Positions 17,370 through 26,093 are shown, numbered from the stretch's first letter. The stretch is 64,000 nucleotides of DNA from Candidatus Gemmiger faecavium (GCA_019114415.1 DXFO01000040.1:1-64000); one strand, 5' to 3'. The notes: generated from the sequence alone by a model not told the origin. Made by a program: numbers and translations.

Positions 17370-18022
17370 GTCACTATTCCAAGGAAGAAATCCTGTCCAA
17401 AGTTGACCACACGCTGCTCAAACCGGAAGCCACCTGGCCGCAGATCCAGAAACTCTGCGACGAGGCCATGGAATACCACACCGCCTCGGTGTGCATCAAC
17501 ACCTGCTACGTCCGTCAGGCCGTGGAGTATATGGCGGGCCGGGTGCCGGTCTGCTGCGTGGTGGGCTTCCCTCTGGGAGCCATGGACACCAAGAGCAAGG
17601 CCTTTGAAGCCAGGACCGCCGTGGAAAACGGTGCGGCTGAGGTGGATATGGTCATCAACATCGGCTGGCTGAAAAACAAGCAGTACGACGACGTCCGCGC
17701 AGACATTGCGGCGGTCAAGGCGGCTGTGGGGGACAAGATCCTCAAGGTCATCATCGAGACCTGCCTGCTCACCGACGAGGAAAAGGAAAAGATGTGCGAC
17801 ATCGTGGTGGAGGCGGGTGCCGATTTCATCAAGACCAGCACCGGCTTTTCCACCGCCGGCGCGACCTTCCACGACATCGAGCTGTTTGCCCGCTGTGTCA
17901 ACGGCCGCTGCAAGATCAAGGCAGCGGGCGGCATTTCCACCGTTGAGGATATGGAGACCTTCCTCGACCTGGGCGCCGACCGTCTGGGCACCAGCCGCGC
18001 CGTGAACCTGCTGACCAAATAA
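17366..18022 (+). CDS. deoC: Deoxyribose-phosphate aldolase
   Basis: A 218-residue TIM-barrel class I aldolase, the usual length. It splits 2-deoxyribose 5-phosphate into glyceraldehyde 3-phosphate and acetaldehyde in nucleoside salvage. Signature elements are DHTLLKPEAT at the N-terminus, KVIIETCLL, and FIKTSTGFS with the Schiff-base lysine, then IKAAGGI. The start is a TTG (17366) with AAAGGGG about 10 bases upstream, overlapping the preceding TGA. No other deo gene is adjacent. Confidence 0.95.
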   Translation: MSHYSKEEILSKVDHTLLKPEATWPQIQKLCDEAMEYHTASVCINTCYVRQAVEYMAGRVPVCCVVGFPLGAMDTKSKAFEARTAVENGAAEVDMVINIGWLKNKQYDDVRADIAAVKAAVGDKILKVIIETCLLTDEEKEKMCDIVVEAGADFIKTSTGFSTAGATFHDIELFARCVNGRCKIKAAGGISTVEDMETFLDLGADRLGTSRAVNLLTK

Positions 18023-18074
18023 AAAAGCCCTGTCATGCCCGGATGGGCAACGGACAAGGCTGTCATAAAGACAA

Positions 18075-18122
18075 AACACCGCGCCCCGGTACTGGTTCTG
18101 AACCGTACCGGGGCGCGGTGTT
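18075..18122. terminator. Strong bidirectional terminator between deoC and the phosphofructokinase
   Basis: An 18-bp perfect stem (18075-18092 with 18105-18122) encloses a further GGTT/AACC stem. On the minus strand it is followed by TTTTGTCTTT, serving the convergent phosphofructokinase gene. A smaller hairpin at 18028-18061 lies directly behind the deoC stop and may end that transcript first. Confidence 0.88.
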
Positions 18123-18201
18123 CGTTTGGCAGAGAGCCCCTTGGGAGGCGGGGTCGGAATACTGTCCGCCGGACCGAGAAAACCGGCGGGCGGGAAATGG
18201 C

Positions 18202-19434
18202 TTATTCGGGCAGGTAGATGTGATGGGGCAGGCCTTCCACGTAAATGGGGGTCAGCTCAGCCTGGATCAGGGGCAGGGCATAGGAGATGAACTCAGGCAT
18301 CATGCCGGTGTGGTCGGCGTTGATCCATTCCAGGGGAACTTTCTTTTCCAGGTTGGCAACCTCACTGATGGGGTGCAGCTCGGTGGTGCACTGGTAGGGG
18401 GCGTTGGAGATGCGCTTGAGGGCGACCATCTCGCCGGTGTGGCCCTCAAAGGCGGCCTTGACCGCAGCGCCGCCCACCTGGTAGGCCTCGGTGATGTCGG
18501 TGCGGCTGGTCAGATGCCCGGCGCAGCGCTGCAGGGTGGACAGCTCGATGCAGCGGGTCTTGGTGTCCAGGCGGCGGGCCACCGTGTTGGCCAGGAAGCG
18601 GGCGGTGCCGGTCAGGGCTTTGTGGCCGAAGGCATCCACCGCGTGAACGTCGTCCGCCAGCTCGCAGACATAGCGGCCGTCCTCCAGCTTGACGCCTTCG
18701 GACACGGCAATGACGATGCTGGGCTTTTCGGCCTGCATGCGCTCCACCTTCTCCACAAAGTGATCCACGTTGAAGGGGATCTCGGGCAGGCAGATCATGT
18801 CCACGCCCTCGCAGTCCTCGGCCTTGGCCAGGGCTGCCGCGGCGGTCAGCCAGCCGGCGTTGCGGCCCATGATCTCCACGATGGTGACGTACTTGGTGCC
18901 GTAGACGGTGGCGTCCCGGATGATCTCCTTCATGACCACGCCGATGTACTTGGCGGCACTGCCGTAGCCGGGGGTGTGGTCGGTGACCATCAGGTCGTTG
19001 TCGATGGTCTTGGGCACGCCCATAAAGCGGATGTCGCTGCCCACGTGCTGGCCGTAGTCCGCCAGCTTGCCGATGGTATCCATGCTGTCGTTGCCGCCGA
19101 TGTAGAAGAAATAGCCGATGTTCAGCTCTTTCAGAATGTCGAACAGCTTGACATAGACGGCCTCGCCCTCGGGGGTGTGCCAGTCGGGCAGCTTGTAGCG
19201 GCAGCTGCCCAGATAGCTGGACGGGGTGCGCTTGAGCAGCTCAATGTCCATGGCGGTTTTGAGGTCGTCGTCCAGCACGGTCCAGCGGCGCTCCAGCAGC
19301 CCGGCCACGCCGTGCATCATGCCGTAGACCTTGTCCGCGCCGCGGCGCTTGGCGCTTTCAAAAACGCCTGCAAGGCTGGCGTTGATGACCGAGGTGGGGC
19401 CGCCGGACTGGCCGACGATTGCGTTCTTTGCCAT
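18202..19434 (-). CDS. 6-phosphofructokinase, probably diphosphate-dependent (copy 1)
   Basis: The 410-residue enzyme has the N-terminal phosphate site GQSGGPTSVIN (8-18), GGNDS at 113-117 and PKTIDNDL at 141-148. In this superfamily, Asp in the GGxDS loop and Lys in PKTIDND mark diphosphate users, whereas ATP enzymes have GGDGS and PGTIDND. It phosphorylates fructose 6-phosphate, reversibly if diphosphate-linked. AGGAGGAC lies 8 bases before the ATG at 19434; the frame continues upstream but without homology. A close paralogue lies directly upstream on the same strand with identical residue numbering for these motifs. Confidence 0.92.
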   Translation of the reverse strand: MAKNAIVGQSGGPTSVINASLAGVFESAKRRGADKVYGMMHGVAGLLERRWTVLDDDLKTAMDIELLKRTPSSYLGSCRYKLPDWHTPEGEAVYVKLFDILKELNIGYFFYIGGNDSMDTIGKLADYGQHVGSDIRFMGVPKTIDNDLMVTDHTPGYGSAAKYIGVVMKEIIRDATVYGTKYVTIVEIMGRNAGWLTAAAALAKAEDCEGVDMICLPEIPFNVDHFVEKVERMQAEKPSIVIAVSEGVKLEDGRYVCELADDVHAVDAFGHKALTGTARFLANTVARRLDTKTRCIELSTLQRCAGHLTSRTDITEAYQVGGAAVKAAFEGHTGEMVALKRISNAPYQCTTELHPISEVANLEKKVPLEWINADHTGMMPEFISYALPLIQAELTPIYVEGLPHHIYLPE

Positions 19435-19765
19435 AAATTCGTCCTCCTGCCTGATGTTGGTCTGGCGTGCGGATGCCCCGTGCCGGGGCGGACGACGGGC
19501 GCCATCCGTACGATTTATCGTTGTATTGAGTGTAACATACCCTTTCGGGGTTGACCATTGCGGCGGTTGCCGACCGGGGCAGGGAAGAACAAAATCCGGG
19601 TTCCGCTGGGCGGAATCCTGCCCGGAAATACCGTGACATAACAAGGAACCGGGTTCCGACATGCGGAACCTCCGTGCGAAAGCACCAAAGGAAAGATTGC
19701 AAAAATTGCGAAAATCTGTCTGTTTGATGCATTGTGATAGAAAAAACGATCATGGTTGTAAGGGC
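19435..19765 (-). other. Leader region between the two phosphofructokinase genes, with repeated hairpins
   Basis: This gap holds no gene. Two similar hairpins sharing CCGGGTTCCG and CGGAA lie at 19596-19618 and 19649-19670. A GCCCCG/CGGGGC hairpin at 19475-19489 lies about 40 bases before the start codon of copy 1. No convincing promoter was found: TATGTT at 19537-19542 (minus) lacks a good -35 partner. Confidence 0.5.
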
Positions 19766-19807
19766 AAAAAAATCCCCCGGAGCGGGGAAATTCCGGCTCC
19801 GGGGGAA
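19766..19807 (-). terminator. Intrinsic terminator of phosphofructokinase copy 2
   Basis: On the minus strand an 11-bp stem (19796-19806 with 19773-19783) is followed by seven T (19766-19772). It lies 14 bases behind the stop of copy 2, so copy 1 should need its own promoter or readthrough. Confidence 0.88.
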
Positions 19808-19820
19808 GGGATGCGGTAAA

Positions 19821-21059
19821 TCAGACGTTGTCCAGATGGATGTGACGGGGCACGCCGTTGATATAGATGGGGGTCAGCTCCGCCTGGATGAGGGGACGGG
19901 CGTAACGCTCGAAGTCCTCGGTGACCTGCATGCCGTCGGGGGTGATCCACTCTTCGGGCACGCGCTTTTCCAGGTTGGCCACCTGGTTCACGTCCACCAG
20001 CTCGGTGGTGACCTGATAGGGCTGGTTGGACAGGCGGCGGATGGCGCACATGCGGCCGGTCTCGCCATTGGCGGCGGCTTCCACAGCGGCGCCGCCCACC
20101 TGGTAGGCCTCGGTCACGTCGGTGCGGCTGGCCAGATGGCTGGCGCAGCGCTGCAGGGTGGAGAACTCGATGGCGCGGGTCTTGCAGCCCAGGCGGACGC
20201 GGATCAGGTCGGCCAGGTAACGGCTGGTGCCGGACAGGATGGCCTTGTGGCCGAAAGCGTCCAGCTGGCCGGCGGTGGAGACCAGATCGCACAGGAACAC
20301 GCCGTCCTGGTTTTTGACGCCCTCGGACACGGCGATGGTGACGTTGTGGCGGGTGGCGGTGAGCTTGCTGACGCGGGCCAGGAAAGCGGCCTCGTCAAAG
20401 CGGCGCTCGGGCAGCAGAATGATGTCGGGGCCGTCGGAGTCGGTACCCTTGGCCAGGGAAGCCGCGCCGGCCAGCCAGCCGGTGTGGCGGCCCATGATCT
20501 CGGCCACGGTGACGCTGCGGATGTTGTAGACGCTGGCGTCGCAGATGACTTCCTTGAGGATGGTGGCCACGTACTTGGCGGCGCTGCCGTAACCGGGGGT
20601 GTGGTCGGTCAGGGCCAGGTCGTTGTCGATGGTCTTGGGCACGCCGATGAAGCGGATGGGGCTGTTGATGGACGCGCCGTAGCCGGACAGCTTGGCAATG
20701 GTATCCATGCTGTCGTTGCCGCCGATGTAGAACACCGCGCCGATGGCGTGCTGCTCAAACAGCTCGAACAGCTTGCGGTAGGGGCGGTCGTCCACGCTGG
20801 CTTCGGGCAGCTTGAAGCGGCAGCTGCCCAGGAAGCTGGACGGCGTGCGCTTGAGCAGCTCGATCTGCATTTTGTCGGAGAAATACTGGTCCAGGTCCAC
20901 GAAATGGCCCTGCAGAAGGCCCTCGATGCCGTACTGCATGCCGTAGACGTGGGGAGCGCCCAGACTCTTGGCCGACTCATACACACCGGCCAGACTGGAG
21001 TTGATGACGGCAGTCGGGCCGCCCGACTGACCGACCAGAACGTTGGTTGTCCATGCCAT
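19821..21059 (-). CDS. 6-phosphofructokinase, probably diphosphate-dependent (copy 2)
   Basis: A 412-residue paralogue of the downstream enzyme, with GGNDS at 113-117 and PKTIDNDL at 141-148. Differences between copies are spread over the whole length, so this is not a recent duplication. The ATG at 21059 is the first residue of the conserved fold; AGGCAGGTG lies about 12 bases upstream. It is 114 bases downstream of a HAD gene on the same strand, with a 7-bp GC hairpin (21092-21109) in between. Confidence 0.92.
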   Translation of the reverse strand: MAWTTNVLVGQSGGPTAVINSSLAGVYESAKSLGAPHVYGMQYGIEGLLQGHFVDLDQYFSDKMQIELLKRTPSSFLGSCRFKLPEASVDDRPYRKLFELFEQHAIGAVFYIGGNDSMDTIAKLSGYGASINSPIRFIGVPKTIDNDLALTDHTPGYGSAAKYVATILKEVICDASVYNIRSVTVAEIMGRHTGWLAGAASLAKGTDSDGPDIILLPERRFDEAAFLARVSKLTATRHNVTIAVSEGVKNQDGVFLCDLVSTAGQLDAFGHKAILSGTSRYLADLIRVRLGCKTRAIEFSTLQRCASHLASRTDVTEAYQVGGAAVEAAANGETGRMCAIRRLSNQPYQVTTELVDVNQVANLEKRVPEEWITPDGMQVTEDFERYARPLIQAELTPIYINGVPRHIHLDNV

Positions 21060-21173
21060 AAGGAAATTACACCTGCCTGTTTGTATTGTTTCGCCGCGGT
21101 GACGCGGCGCAGCAGGCACACAGACCGGGGCCGGTGTGCCGGAACTCAAAAGAATGCGGGGCGATGGGTCTGG

Positions 21174-22001
21174 TCAGAGACCCAGGATAAAGCGGTCAAT
21201 GGCCTCGGCCACGCCGTCGTGGTTGTTGTCGGCCACAATGGCGTCGGCGGCCTGCTTGACCTCCGGTTCGGCGTTGCCCATGGCCACGCCCAGACCCGCC
21301 ATGCGCAGCATGGCCAGATCGTTGTCCGAGTCGCCGCAGGCCATGACCTGATCCCTGGAAAAGCCCAGGGTCTCGGCCAGGGTCAGCAGAGCCTGACCCT
21401 TGGTCACGCCGGGAGCGTTGAGCTCCAGGTTGCAGCCCAGGCTGGAGGTCGCCTCCACCCGGCAGCAGGAGGTCACCGCCTTCCGGGCGGCGTCCCGGGT
21501 GGCGTAGTCGGCATACAGGATGCTGAACTTCTCAATGCCGTGGGCATGCCGGCGCATAAAGCCGTGCATGTCGTCCACACCCATGCGGCTCTCCTTCAGA
21601 TAGGGCAGCAGGGCCGGGGGACAGAACTTCTCCAGCCGTTCCAGATTTTCGGTGGAGGTATAGGTCTTGCCGTCGATGAAAATGCTCATGGCACATTCAA
21701 AGGGGCTGAGCACATCATAGATGCGCATGGCCTCCTCGGCGTCAAAGGTCAGCTCCACCAAGCGCCGTCCGGTGGCCAGCTCGGTCACGGTGGCGCCGTT
21801 GGACGTCAGAGCGTAGCGGACGCCCTGCATGTGAAGAAACTGTTCGGGCACGCCGCTGACCGGGCGTCCCGTCGCGGGCAGAACGATGACCCCGCGGTCG
21901 ATGGCCGCACGCATGGCAGCCAGTGTGCGCGGCGTGATCTCCTTCCGGTCGTCAAAGACGGTGCCGTCCAGATCCAGCCCCAGGATACGAATATCCTGCA
22001 T
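21174..22001 (-). CDS. Cof-type HAD-superfamily phosphatase
   Basis: This is a HAD hydrolase of class IIB, 275 residues. The nucleophile motif is DLDGTVFDD near 9-17, motif II appears as LTSNGA, and the C-terminal motif GDSDNDLAML (near 222) is characteristic. Such enzymes dephosphorylate sugar phosphates or cofactors such as pyridoxal phosphate; the substrate is not predictable. GGGAGGGAG precedes the ATG. It is first in the minus-strand transcript ahead of phosphofructokinase copy 2. Confidence 0.9.
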   Translation of the reverse strand: MQDIRILGLDLDGTVFDDRKEITPRTLAAMRAAIDRGVIVLPATGRPVSGVPEQFLHMQGVRYALTSNGATVTELATGRRLVELTFDAEEAMRIYDVLSPFECAMSIFIDGKTYTSTENLERLEKFCPPALLPYLKESRMGVDDMHGFMRRHAHGIEKFSILYADYATRDAARKAVTSCCRVEATSSLGCNLELNAPGVTKGQALLTLAETLGFSRDQVMACGDSDNDLAMLRMAGLGVAMGNAEPEVKQAADAIVADNNHDGVAEAIDRFILGL

Positions 22002-22051
22002 ATTCTCCCTCCCCTGAATCGTTCCCCGTACCTGTGGGGAAGCCTACCAAG

Positions 22052-22080
22052 ATTGTAGCCTATTTTCCGCCATATTGCAA
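22052..22080 (-). promoter_or_regulatory. Promoter for the HAD gene and phosphofructokinase copy 2
   Basis: On the minus strand TTGCAA (22075-22080) and TACAAT (22052-22057) lie 17 bases apart, about 50 bases before the HAD start. Confidence 0.7.
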
Positions 22081-22216
22081 CAAAATCCAGGTAAAATCCG
22101 CCCGCGGTGCGGCTCCGGACAAGGTGCTGCGGGCAATGCGGCTTTTCCCGCACAAAAGCCCGGAACCATTCCGGGAAAAAGGCGGAAACAGGGCAGTCCT
22201 GCCGCTTTGGTACGGC

Positions 22217-22245
22217 TCGACTTTACCCCGGCGGCGTGGTATCAT
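22217..22245 (+). promoter_or_regulatory. Promoter for the DUF1624 membrane protein
   Basis: TCGACT (22217-22222) and TATCAT (22240-22245) are 17 bases apart, about 50 bases before the ATG at 22294. The -35 is weak. Confidence 0.5.
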
Positions 22246-22293
22246 AAAACGGTAAGAGCGCGGGGAAACACCGCGCCCGGGGAGGGGAAAACC

Positions 22294-23061
22294 ATGGCGG
22301 AACATACGGCAAAACGCATCTGGCAGATCGACGCCCTGCGGGGGCTGGCACTTCTGAACATGCTGGTCTATCACGGCATGTACGACTGGGTCTATGTCTT
22401 TGGGCGGCCCAGCGGCTGGTATGACATCGGCTCGGCGGGGTGCCATGTGTGGCAGCAGTATATCTGCTGGAGTTTCATCCTGCTGTCAGGGGCCAGCTTC
22501 TGCCTGGGACGCCGCCAGCTGAAAAACGGCCTGGTGACGGCGGTCTGCGCCCTGGTGCTCACGGCGGTCACGGCGCTGGTCATGCCGTCGGAACTCATCC
22601 TGTTCGGGGTGCTGCACTTCAACGCCTGTGCGGTTCTGCTGTCCTGCCTGCTGCGCCCGTTGCTGGAAAAGATCCACCCGGCCGCGGGCCTTGCGGGCAG
22701 TGCGGTGCTGTTTGCGTTGTTCAATCAGCTGCCGTGGGGGTTCCTCGGTTTTGAGGGACTGCACCTGGCCCGGGTGCCGGACAGTCTGTACAAGGCCAAT
22801 CTCTTTTGGCTGGGCCTGCCCGATTTGAGCCGCTTTTCCTCGGCGGATTACTTCCCGCTGCTGCCCTGGCTGTTTTTGTTCTGGTGCGGGTATTTCGGCT
22901 GGAAATGTCTGGTCCGGTATCATGCGGCCCCCGCGGCATCCCATGCCCCGGCGGCGCTGCGCCCGCTGTGCGCCGTGGGCAGCCGGACGCTGCTGGTCTA
23001 CATGCTCCATCAGCCGGTCCTTTACGGCGTGCTGTTTGGGGTGAACGCCCTGCTGGGATAA
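22294..23061 (+). CDS. DUF1624 (heparan-alpha-glucosaminide N-acetyltransferase-like) membrane protein
   Basis: The 255-residue protein starts RIWQIDALRGLALLNM, the first-helix signature of the DUF1624/HGSNAT family, and has about seven membrane segments ending in SRTLLVYMLHQPVLYG. Related proteins move acyl groups across the membrane to sugars. GGAGGGG lies 7 bases before the ATG at 22294. The gene stands alone between a divergent HAD gene and a promoter for the next gene, so its acceptor is unknown. Confidence 0.82.
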   Translation: MAEHTAKRIWQIDALRGLALLNMLVYHGMYDWVYVFGRPSGWYDIGSAGCHVWQQYICWSFILLSGASFCLGRRQLKNGLVTAVCALVLTAVTALVMPSELILFGVLHFNACAVLLSCLLRPLLEKIHPAAGLAGSAVLFALFNQLPWGFLGFEGLHLARVPDSLYKANLFWLGLPDLSRFSSADYFPLLPWLFLFWCGYFGWKCLVRYHAAPAASHAPAALRPLCAVGSRTLLVYMLHQPVLYGVLFGVNALLG

Positions 23062-23152
23062 GGCGGAAGGTGCGCCGCGTGCTGCGGCCCTGCCGTTGAG
23101 TGCCCCCCCCCGGCGGGGGAACTCCATTGTGCCGTCTGCCGCAGTGCCGCCC

Positions 23153-23181
23153 TTGTCAGGCAATGGCAAAGGCGCTATAAT
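23153..23181 (+). promoter_or_regulatory. Strong promoter for the anchored glycosyltransferase
   Basis: TTGTCA (23153-23158) and TATAAT (23176-23181) are 17 bases apart, giving a leader of about 65 bases. Just upstream lies a nested inverted repeat (CTGCGGC 23082-23088 with GCCGCAG 23138-23144, enclosing a C5/G5 hairpin within a nine-C run). Confidence 0.85.
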
Positions 23182-23252
23182 ATACTAAATAAGCAAAAAA
23201 AAGCGTCGGACGGAAGTTTGCCCGGCGAATCCATACAGAGAGGATGGGCCAT

Positions 23253-24203
23253 ATGCTGATCAGTCTGGTCGTGCCCTGTTATAACGAGGAAGAGGCAATG
23301 CCTCTGTTCTACAAGGAAGTCTGCAAGGTCGCCGAGCAGATGCGCCAGAGCCACGGCGCCGAGTTCGAGTTTATTTTTGTGGATGACGGCTCCAAGGACG
23401 GCACCCTGCGGGTGGCGCGGGAACTGCACGACCGTGACCCCCGGGTGCGGTATGTTTCCTTCAGCCGCAATTTCGGCAAGGAGGCAGGCATCTACGCGGG
23501 GCTTCAGGCCGCCAAGGGCGATTACGTCGCCACCATGGACGCCGATCTGCAGGACCCGCCCGCCCTTTTGCCCCAGATGCTGGACGCCCTGCTGTCCGGG
23601 GACTGGGACTGTGCCGCCACCCGCCGCACCACCCGCAAGGGGGAGCCGCCGGTGCGCAGCTGGTTTGCCCGCAAGTTTTACCAGATCATCAACCGCATGG
23701 GCGAGACCGAGATCGTGGACGGTGCCCGGGATTTCCGCCTGATGAGCCGCCGCATGACCGACGCCGTGCTGGAAATGTCGGAGTACAACCGTTTCTCCAA
23801 AGGCATTTTCAGCTGGGTGGGTTTCCGCACCAAGTGGTTCGATTATGAGAACATCGAGCGTGTGGCGGGTCAGACCAAGTGGAATTTCTGGGGCCTGTTC
23901 AAGTATTCCATCGAGGGCATTGTGGGCTTTTCCACGGCGCCCCTGGTGTTTGCCGCTCTGATGGGCGTGATCTTCTGCATCGCGGCCTTTGTGGGCATTG
24001 TGTTTGTGGTGGTGCGGGCGCTGATGTTCGGCGATCCCACCTCCGGCTGGCCCAGCATGATCTGCATCATGCTGCTGTGCAGCGGTGTTCAGCTGTTCTG
24101 CCTGGGCATTGTGGGCGAGTACCTGTCCAAGACCTATCTGGAGGTCAAGCACCGCCCCATCTATATTGCCCGGGAGACCGAGGCCGACCGCGACAAGCAC
24201 TGA
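23253..24203 (+). CDS. GtrB/DPM1-type family 2 glycosyltransferase, membrane-anchored
   Basis: A 316-residue GT2 with VVPCYNEEE at the N-terminus, FVDDGSKDGT near 40 and DADLQDPP near 95, all typical of polyprenyl-phosphate glycosyltransferases. Two C-terminal membrane segments (about 225-255 and 265-290) match bactoprenol glucosyltransferases. The ATG at 23253 is preferred because AGAGAGG lies about 9 bases upstream; the in-frame ATG at 23244 abuts that site. It probably makes undecaprenyl-phosphate-hexose, which a GtrA protein could flip. Confidence 0.88.
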   Translation: MLISLVVPCYNEEEAMPLFYKEVCKVAEQMRQSHGAEFEFIFVDDGSKDGTLRVARELHDRDPRVRYVSFSRNFGKEAGIYAGLQAAKGDYVATMDADLQDPPALLPQMLDALLSGDWDCAATRRTTRKGEPPVRSWFARKFYQIINRMGETEIVDGARDFRLMSRRMTDAVLEMSEYNRFSKGIFSWVGFRTKWFDYENIERVAGQTKWNFWGLFKYSIEGIVGFSTAPLVFAALMGVIFCIAAFVGIVFVVVRALMFGDPTSGWPSMICIMLLCSGVQLFCLGIVGEYLSKTYLEVKHRPIYIARETEADRDKH

Positions 24204-24223
24204 CCGTTTCCGTTTTTTTGTTT

Positions 24224-24313
24224 GCCATGCCGCCCCGCAACTGTGCGGATGCGTTGAACAGGGGAGAACTTCTCCGTTCCCGCAGCCGTGCGTAAGTGGG
24301 GCGGATGCTTTTT
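24224..24313 (+). terminator. Structured terminator or leader between the GT2 and MATE genes
   Basis: A GC-rich outer stem (about 24226-24236 with 24298-24307, one bulge) is followed by TTTTT (24309-24313). It encloses two further helices: GCA/TGC (24237-24246) and a longer arm, 24251-24283, with GAAC/GTTC and GGAGA/TCTCC. The open, branched form is unusual for a simple terminator and could be a regulated element for the MATE gene 60 bases downstream. No known riboswitch family fits. Confidence 0.5.
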
Positions 24314-24374
24314 CATTTCAGCTCCCGACAACCGCGGCGGCTGCCGGGTCCAAAAAAGGAGGCTTCCTCACATC

Positions 24375-25781
24375 ATGCAACACCATGCATCTGCCGCGAC
24401 ACAGGGCGGCGCAGACCTGGGCAGCGGCAGCGTCGGCGGTCTGCTGTTCCGTCTGGCTATGCCGGCCATTGTGGCCCAGCTCATCAACGTACTGTACAAT
24501 ATGGTGGACCGTATGTACATCGGCCACCTGCCCGAGATCGGCGAGACCGCCCTTACCGGCGTCGGCGTCTGCTTCCCGCTCATCACCGCCATCTCGGCCT
24601 TTGCAGCGCTGGTGGCTATGGGCGGCGCACCCCGTGCCTCCATCTTTCTGGGCAAGGGGGACAAGGAAACGGCAGAGAAGATCCTGGGCAACTGTGCCAC
24701 TGCCCTGGTGGCGGTGGGCCTGATCCTGACCGTCGTGTTCTATCTCTTCGGGTATCAGCTTTTGCAGATGTTCGGCGCCTCGCCGGAGACCATCGGCTAT
24801 TCCTGGGAGTATTTCAGGATCTACCTGGTGGGCACCATCTTTGTCCAGATGTCTTTGGGCCTCAACGCTTTCATCAACGCCCAGGGCTATGCCATGGTGG
24901 GCATGATGACCGTCATCATCGGCGCGGTGCTCAACATCATCCTGGACCCCATCTTTATGTTCGCACTGGATATGGGCGTCTCGGGCGCGGCGCTGGCCAC
25001 CATCCTTTCCCAGGCGGTGTCGGCCTACTTTACGGTGTGGTTCCTGTGCGGCAAGCGCAGCTACCTGCGCCTGCAGGCCAAGAACCTGCGCCCCATTCCC
25101 CGCATCCTGCTGCCCAGCATTGCCCTGGGCCTTTCGCCCTTCGTCATGCAGCTCACCGAGAGCGTTATCCAGATCTGCTTCAACACCCAGCTGCAGATCT
25201 ACGGCGGTGACGTGGCGGTGGGGGCCATGACCATCCTGTCCAGTGTCATGCAGTTCTCCCTGCTGCCCATCCAGGGCCTGACCCAGGGCGCACAGCCCAT
25301 TTCCAGCTTCAACTTCGGCGCCGGCAAGATCGACCGCGTGGTCAAGACCTTCCGGGTGTTGCTGCTGTCCTGCCTGATCTACGCCACGGCCCTGTGGGCG
25401 GTGTGTGAGTTTGCACCCCAGCTGGTCATCGGCATCTTTACGCCGCCGGACGGTTCTCTGGGCGTCTATACCAAGACGGCGCTGCGCATCTACATGGCTG
25501 CCAGCTGCCTGTTCGGCGCGCAGGTGGCCTGCCAGCAGACCTTTGTGGCTCTGGGCAAGGCAGGCGTCAGCCTGTTTTTGGCCGTGCTGCGCAAGATCAT
25601 TCTGCTGGTGCCGCTGATCTTCCTGCTGCCCCGGGTGCTGCCCATCTCTCAGGACATTGCCGTCTTTGCGGCCGAGCCGGTGGCGGATACCCTGGCGGTC
25701 ATCACCACCTCCATTATCTTTGGCATCTCCTTCAGCCGGATCGTCCGGGACTGGAAAGCCAAACAGAACACCCCGGTCTGA
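24375..25781 (+). CDS. MATE family efflux transporter
   Basis: A 468-residue protein with twelve membrane segments. The first helix (FRLAMPAIVAQLINVLYNMVDR) and the repeat of that pattern in the second half are typical of the multidrug and toxin extrusion family. It probably exports a drug or metabolite against a Na+ or H+ gradient. The ATG at 24375 follows AAAAAAGGAGG by about 12 bases. A branched hairpin with a T-run precedes it, so expression may be attenuated. It is followed 24 bases later by a DUF1294 gene. Confidence 0.9.
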   Translation: MQHHASAATQGGADLGSGSVGGLLFRLAMPAIVAQLINVLYNMVDRMYIGHLPEIGETALTGVGVCFPLITAISAFAALVAMGGAPRASIFLGKGDKETAEKILGNCATALVAVGLILTVVFYLFGYQLLQMFGASPETIGYSWEYFRIYLVGTIFVQMSLGLNAFINAQGYAMVGMMTVIIGAVLNIILDPIFMFALDMGVSGAALATILSQAVSAYFTVWFLCGKRSYLRLQAKNLRPIPRILLPSIALGLSPFVMQLTESVIQICFNTQLQIYGGDVAVGAMTILSSVMQFSLLPIQGLTQGAQPISSFNFGAGKIDRVVKTFRVLLLSCLIYATALWAVCEFAPQLVIGIFTPPDGSLGVYTKTALRIYMAASCLFGAQVACQQTFVALGKAGVSLFLAVLRKIILLVPLIFLLPRVLPISQDIAVFAAEPVADTLAVITTSIIFGISFSRIVRDWKAKQNTPV

Positions 25782-25805
25782 TCCCCAAACGGAAAGGAGT
25801 CTGCC

Positions 25806-26093
25806 ATGCCCCGTGACCTGCTGCCGATTGCCGCCGTCTGGCTGGCCGCCATGAACCTTACCGCGTTCTGCATGATGGGGCTGGACAAGACCTTCGCCCG
25901 CAGACGGATGCGGCGTATCCCGGAGGCGGTCCTGTTCCTGCCCGCCGTGCTGGGCGGTGCCGCCGGGGGATGGGCGGGAATGTATCTGTTCCGCCACAAG
26001 ACCCGCCACTGGTATTTTGTGGCGGGGATGCCCCTGCTGCTGGCCTGCCATGTGGTGCTGGGCCTCTGGCTGGCGGGAATCCTGCCGGTGTGA
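25806..26093 (+). CDS. DUF1294 small membrane protein
   Basis: A 95-residue protein with the DUF1294 pattern: GLDKTFARR near 24, RRIPEAVLF, a glycine-rich helix and GMYLFRHKTRHWYF. It has three membrane segments. The function of the family is not known. AAAGGAG precedes the ATG, and it is probably co-transcribed with the MATE gene. Confidence 0.85.
   Translation: MPRDLLPIAAVWLAAMNLTAFCMMGLDKTFARRRMRRIPEAVLFLPAVLGGAAGGWAGMYLFRHKTRHWYFVAGMPLLLACHVVLGLWLAGILPV

Noticed and set aside
24231-24247. CCCGCAACTGTG resembling part of the cobalamin riboswitch core
   Set aside because: The rest of the core, the GGTGcAA element and the B12 box, is missing; only a chance match.
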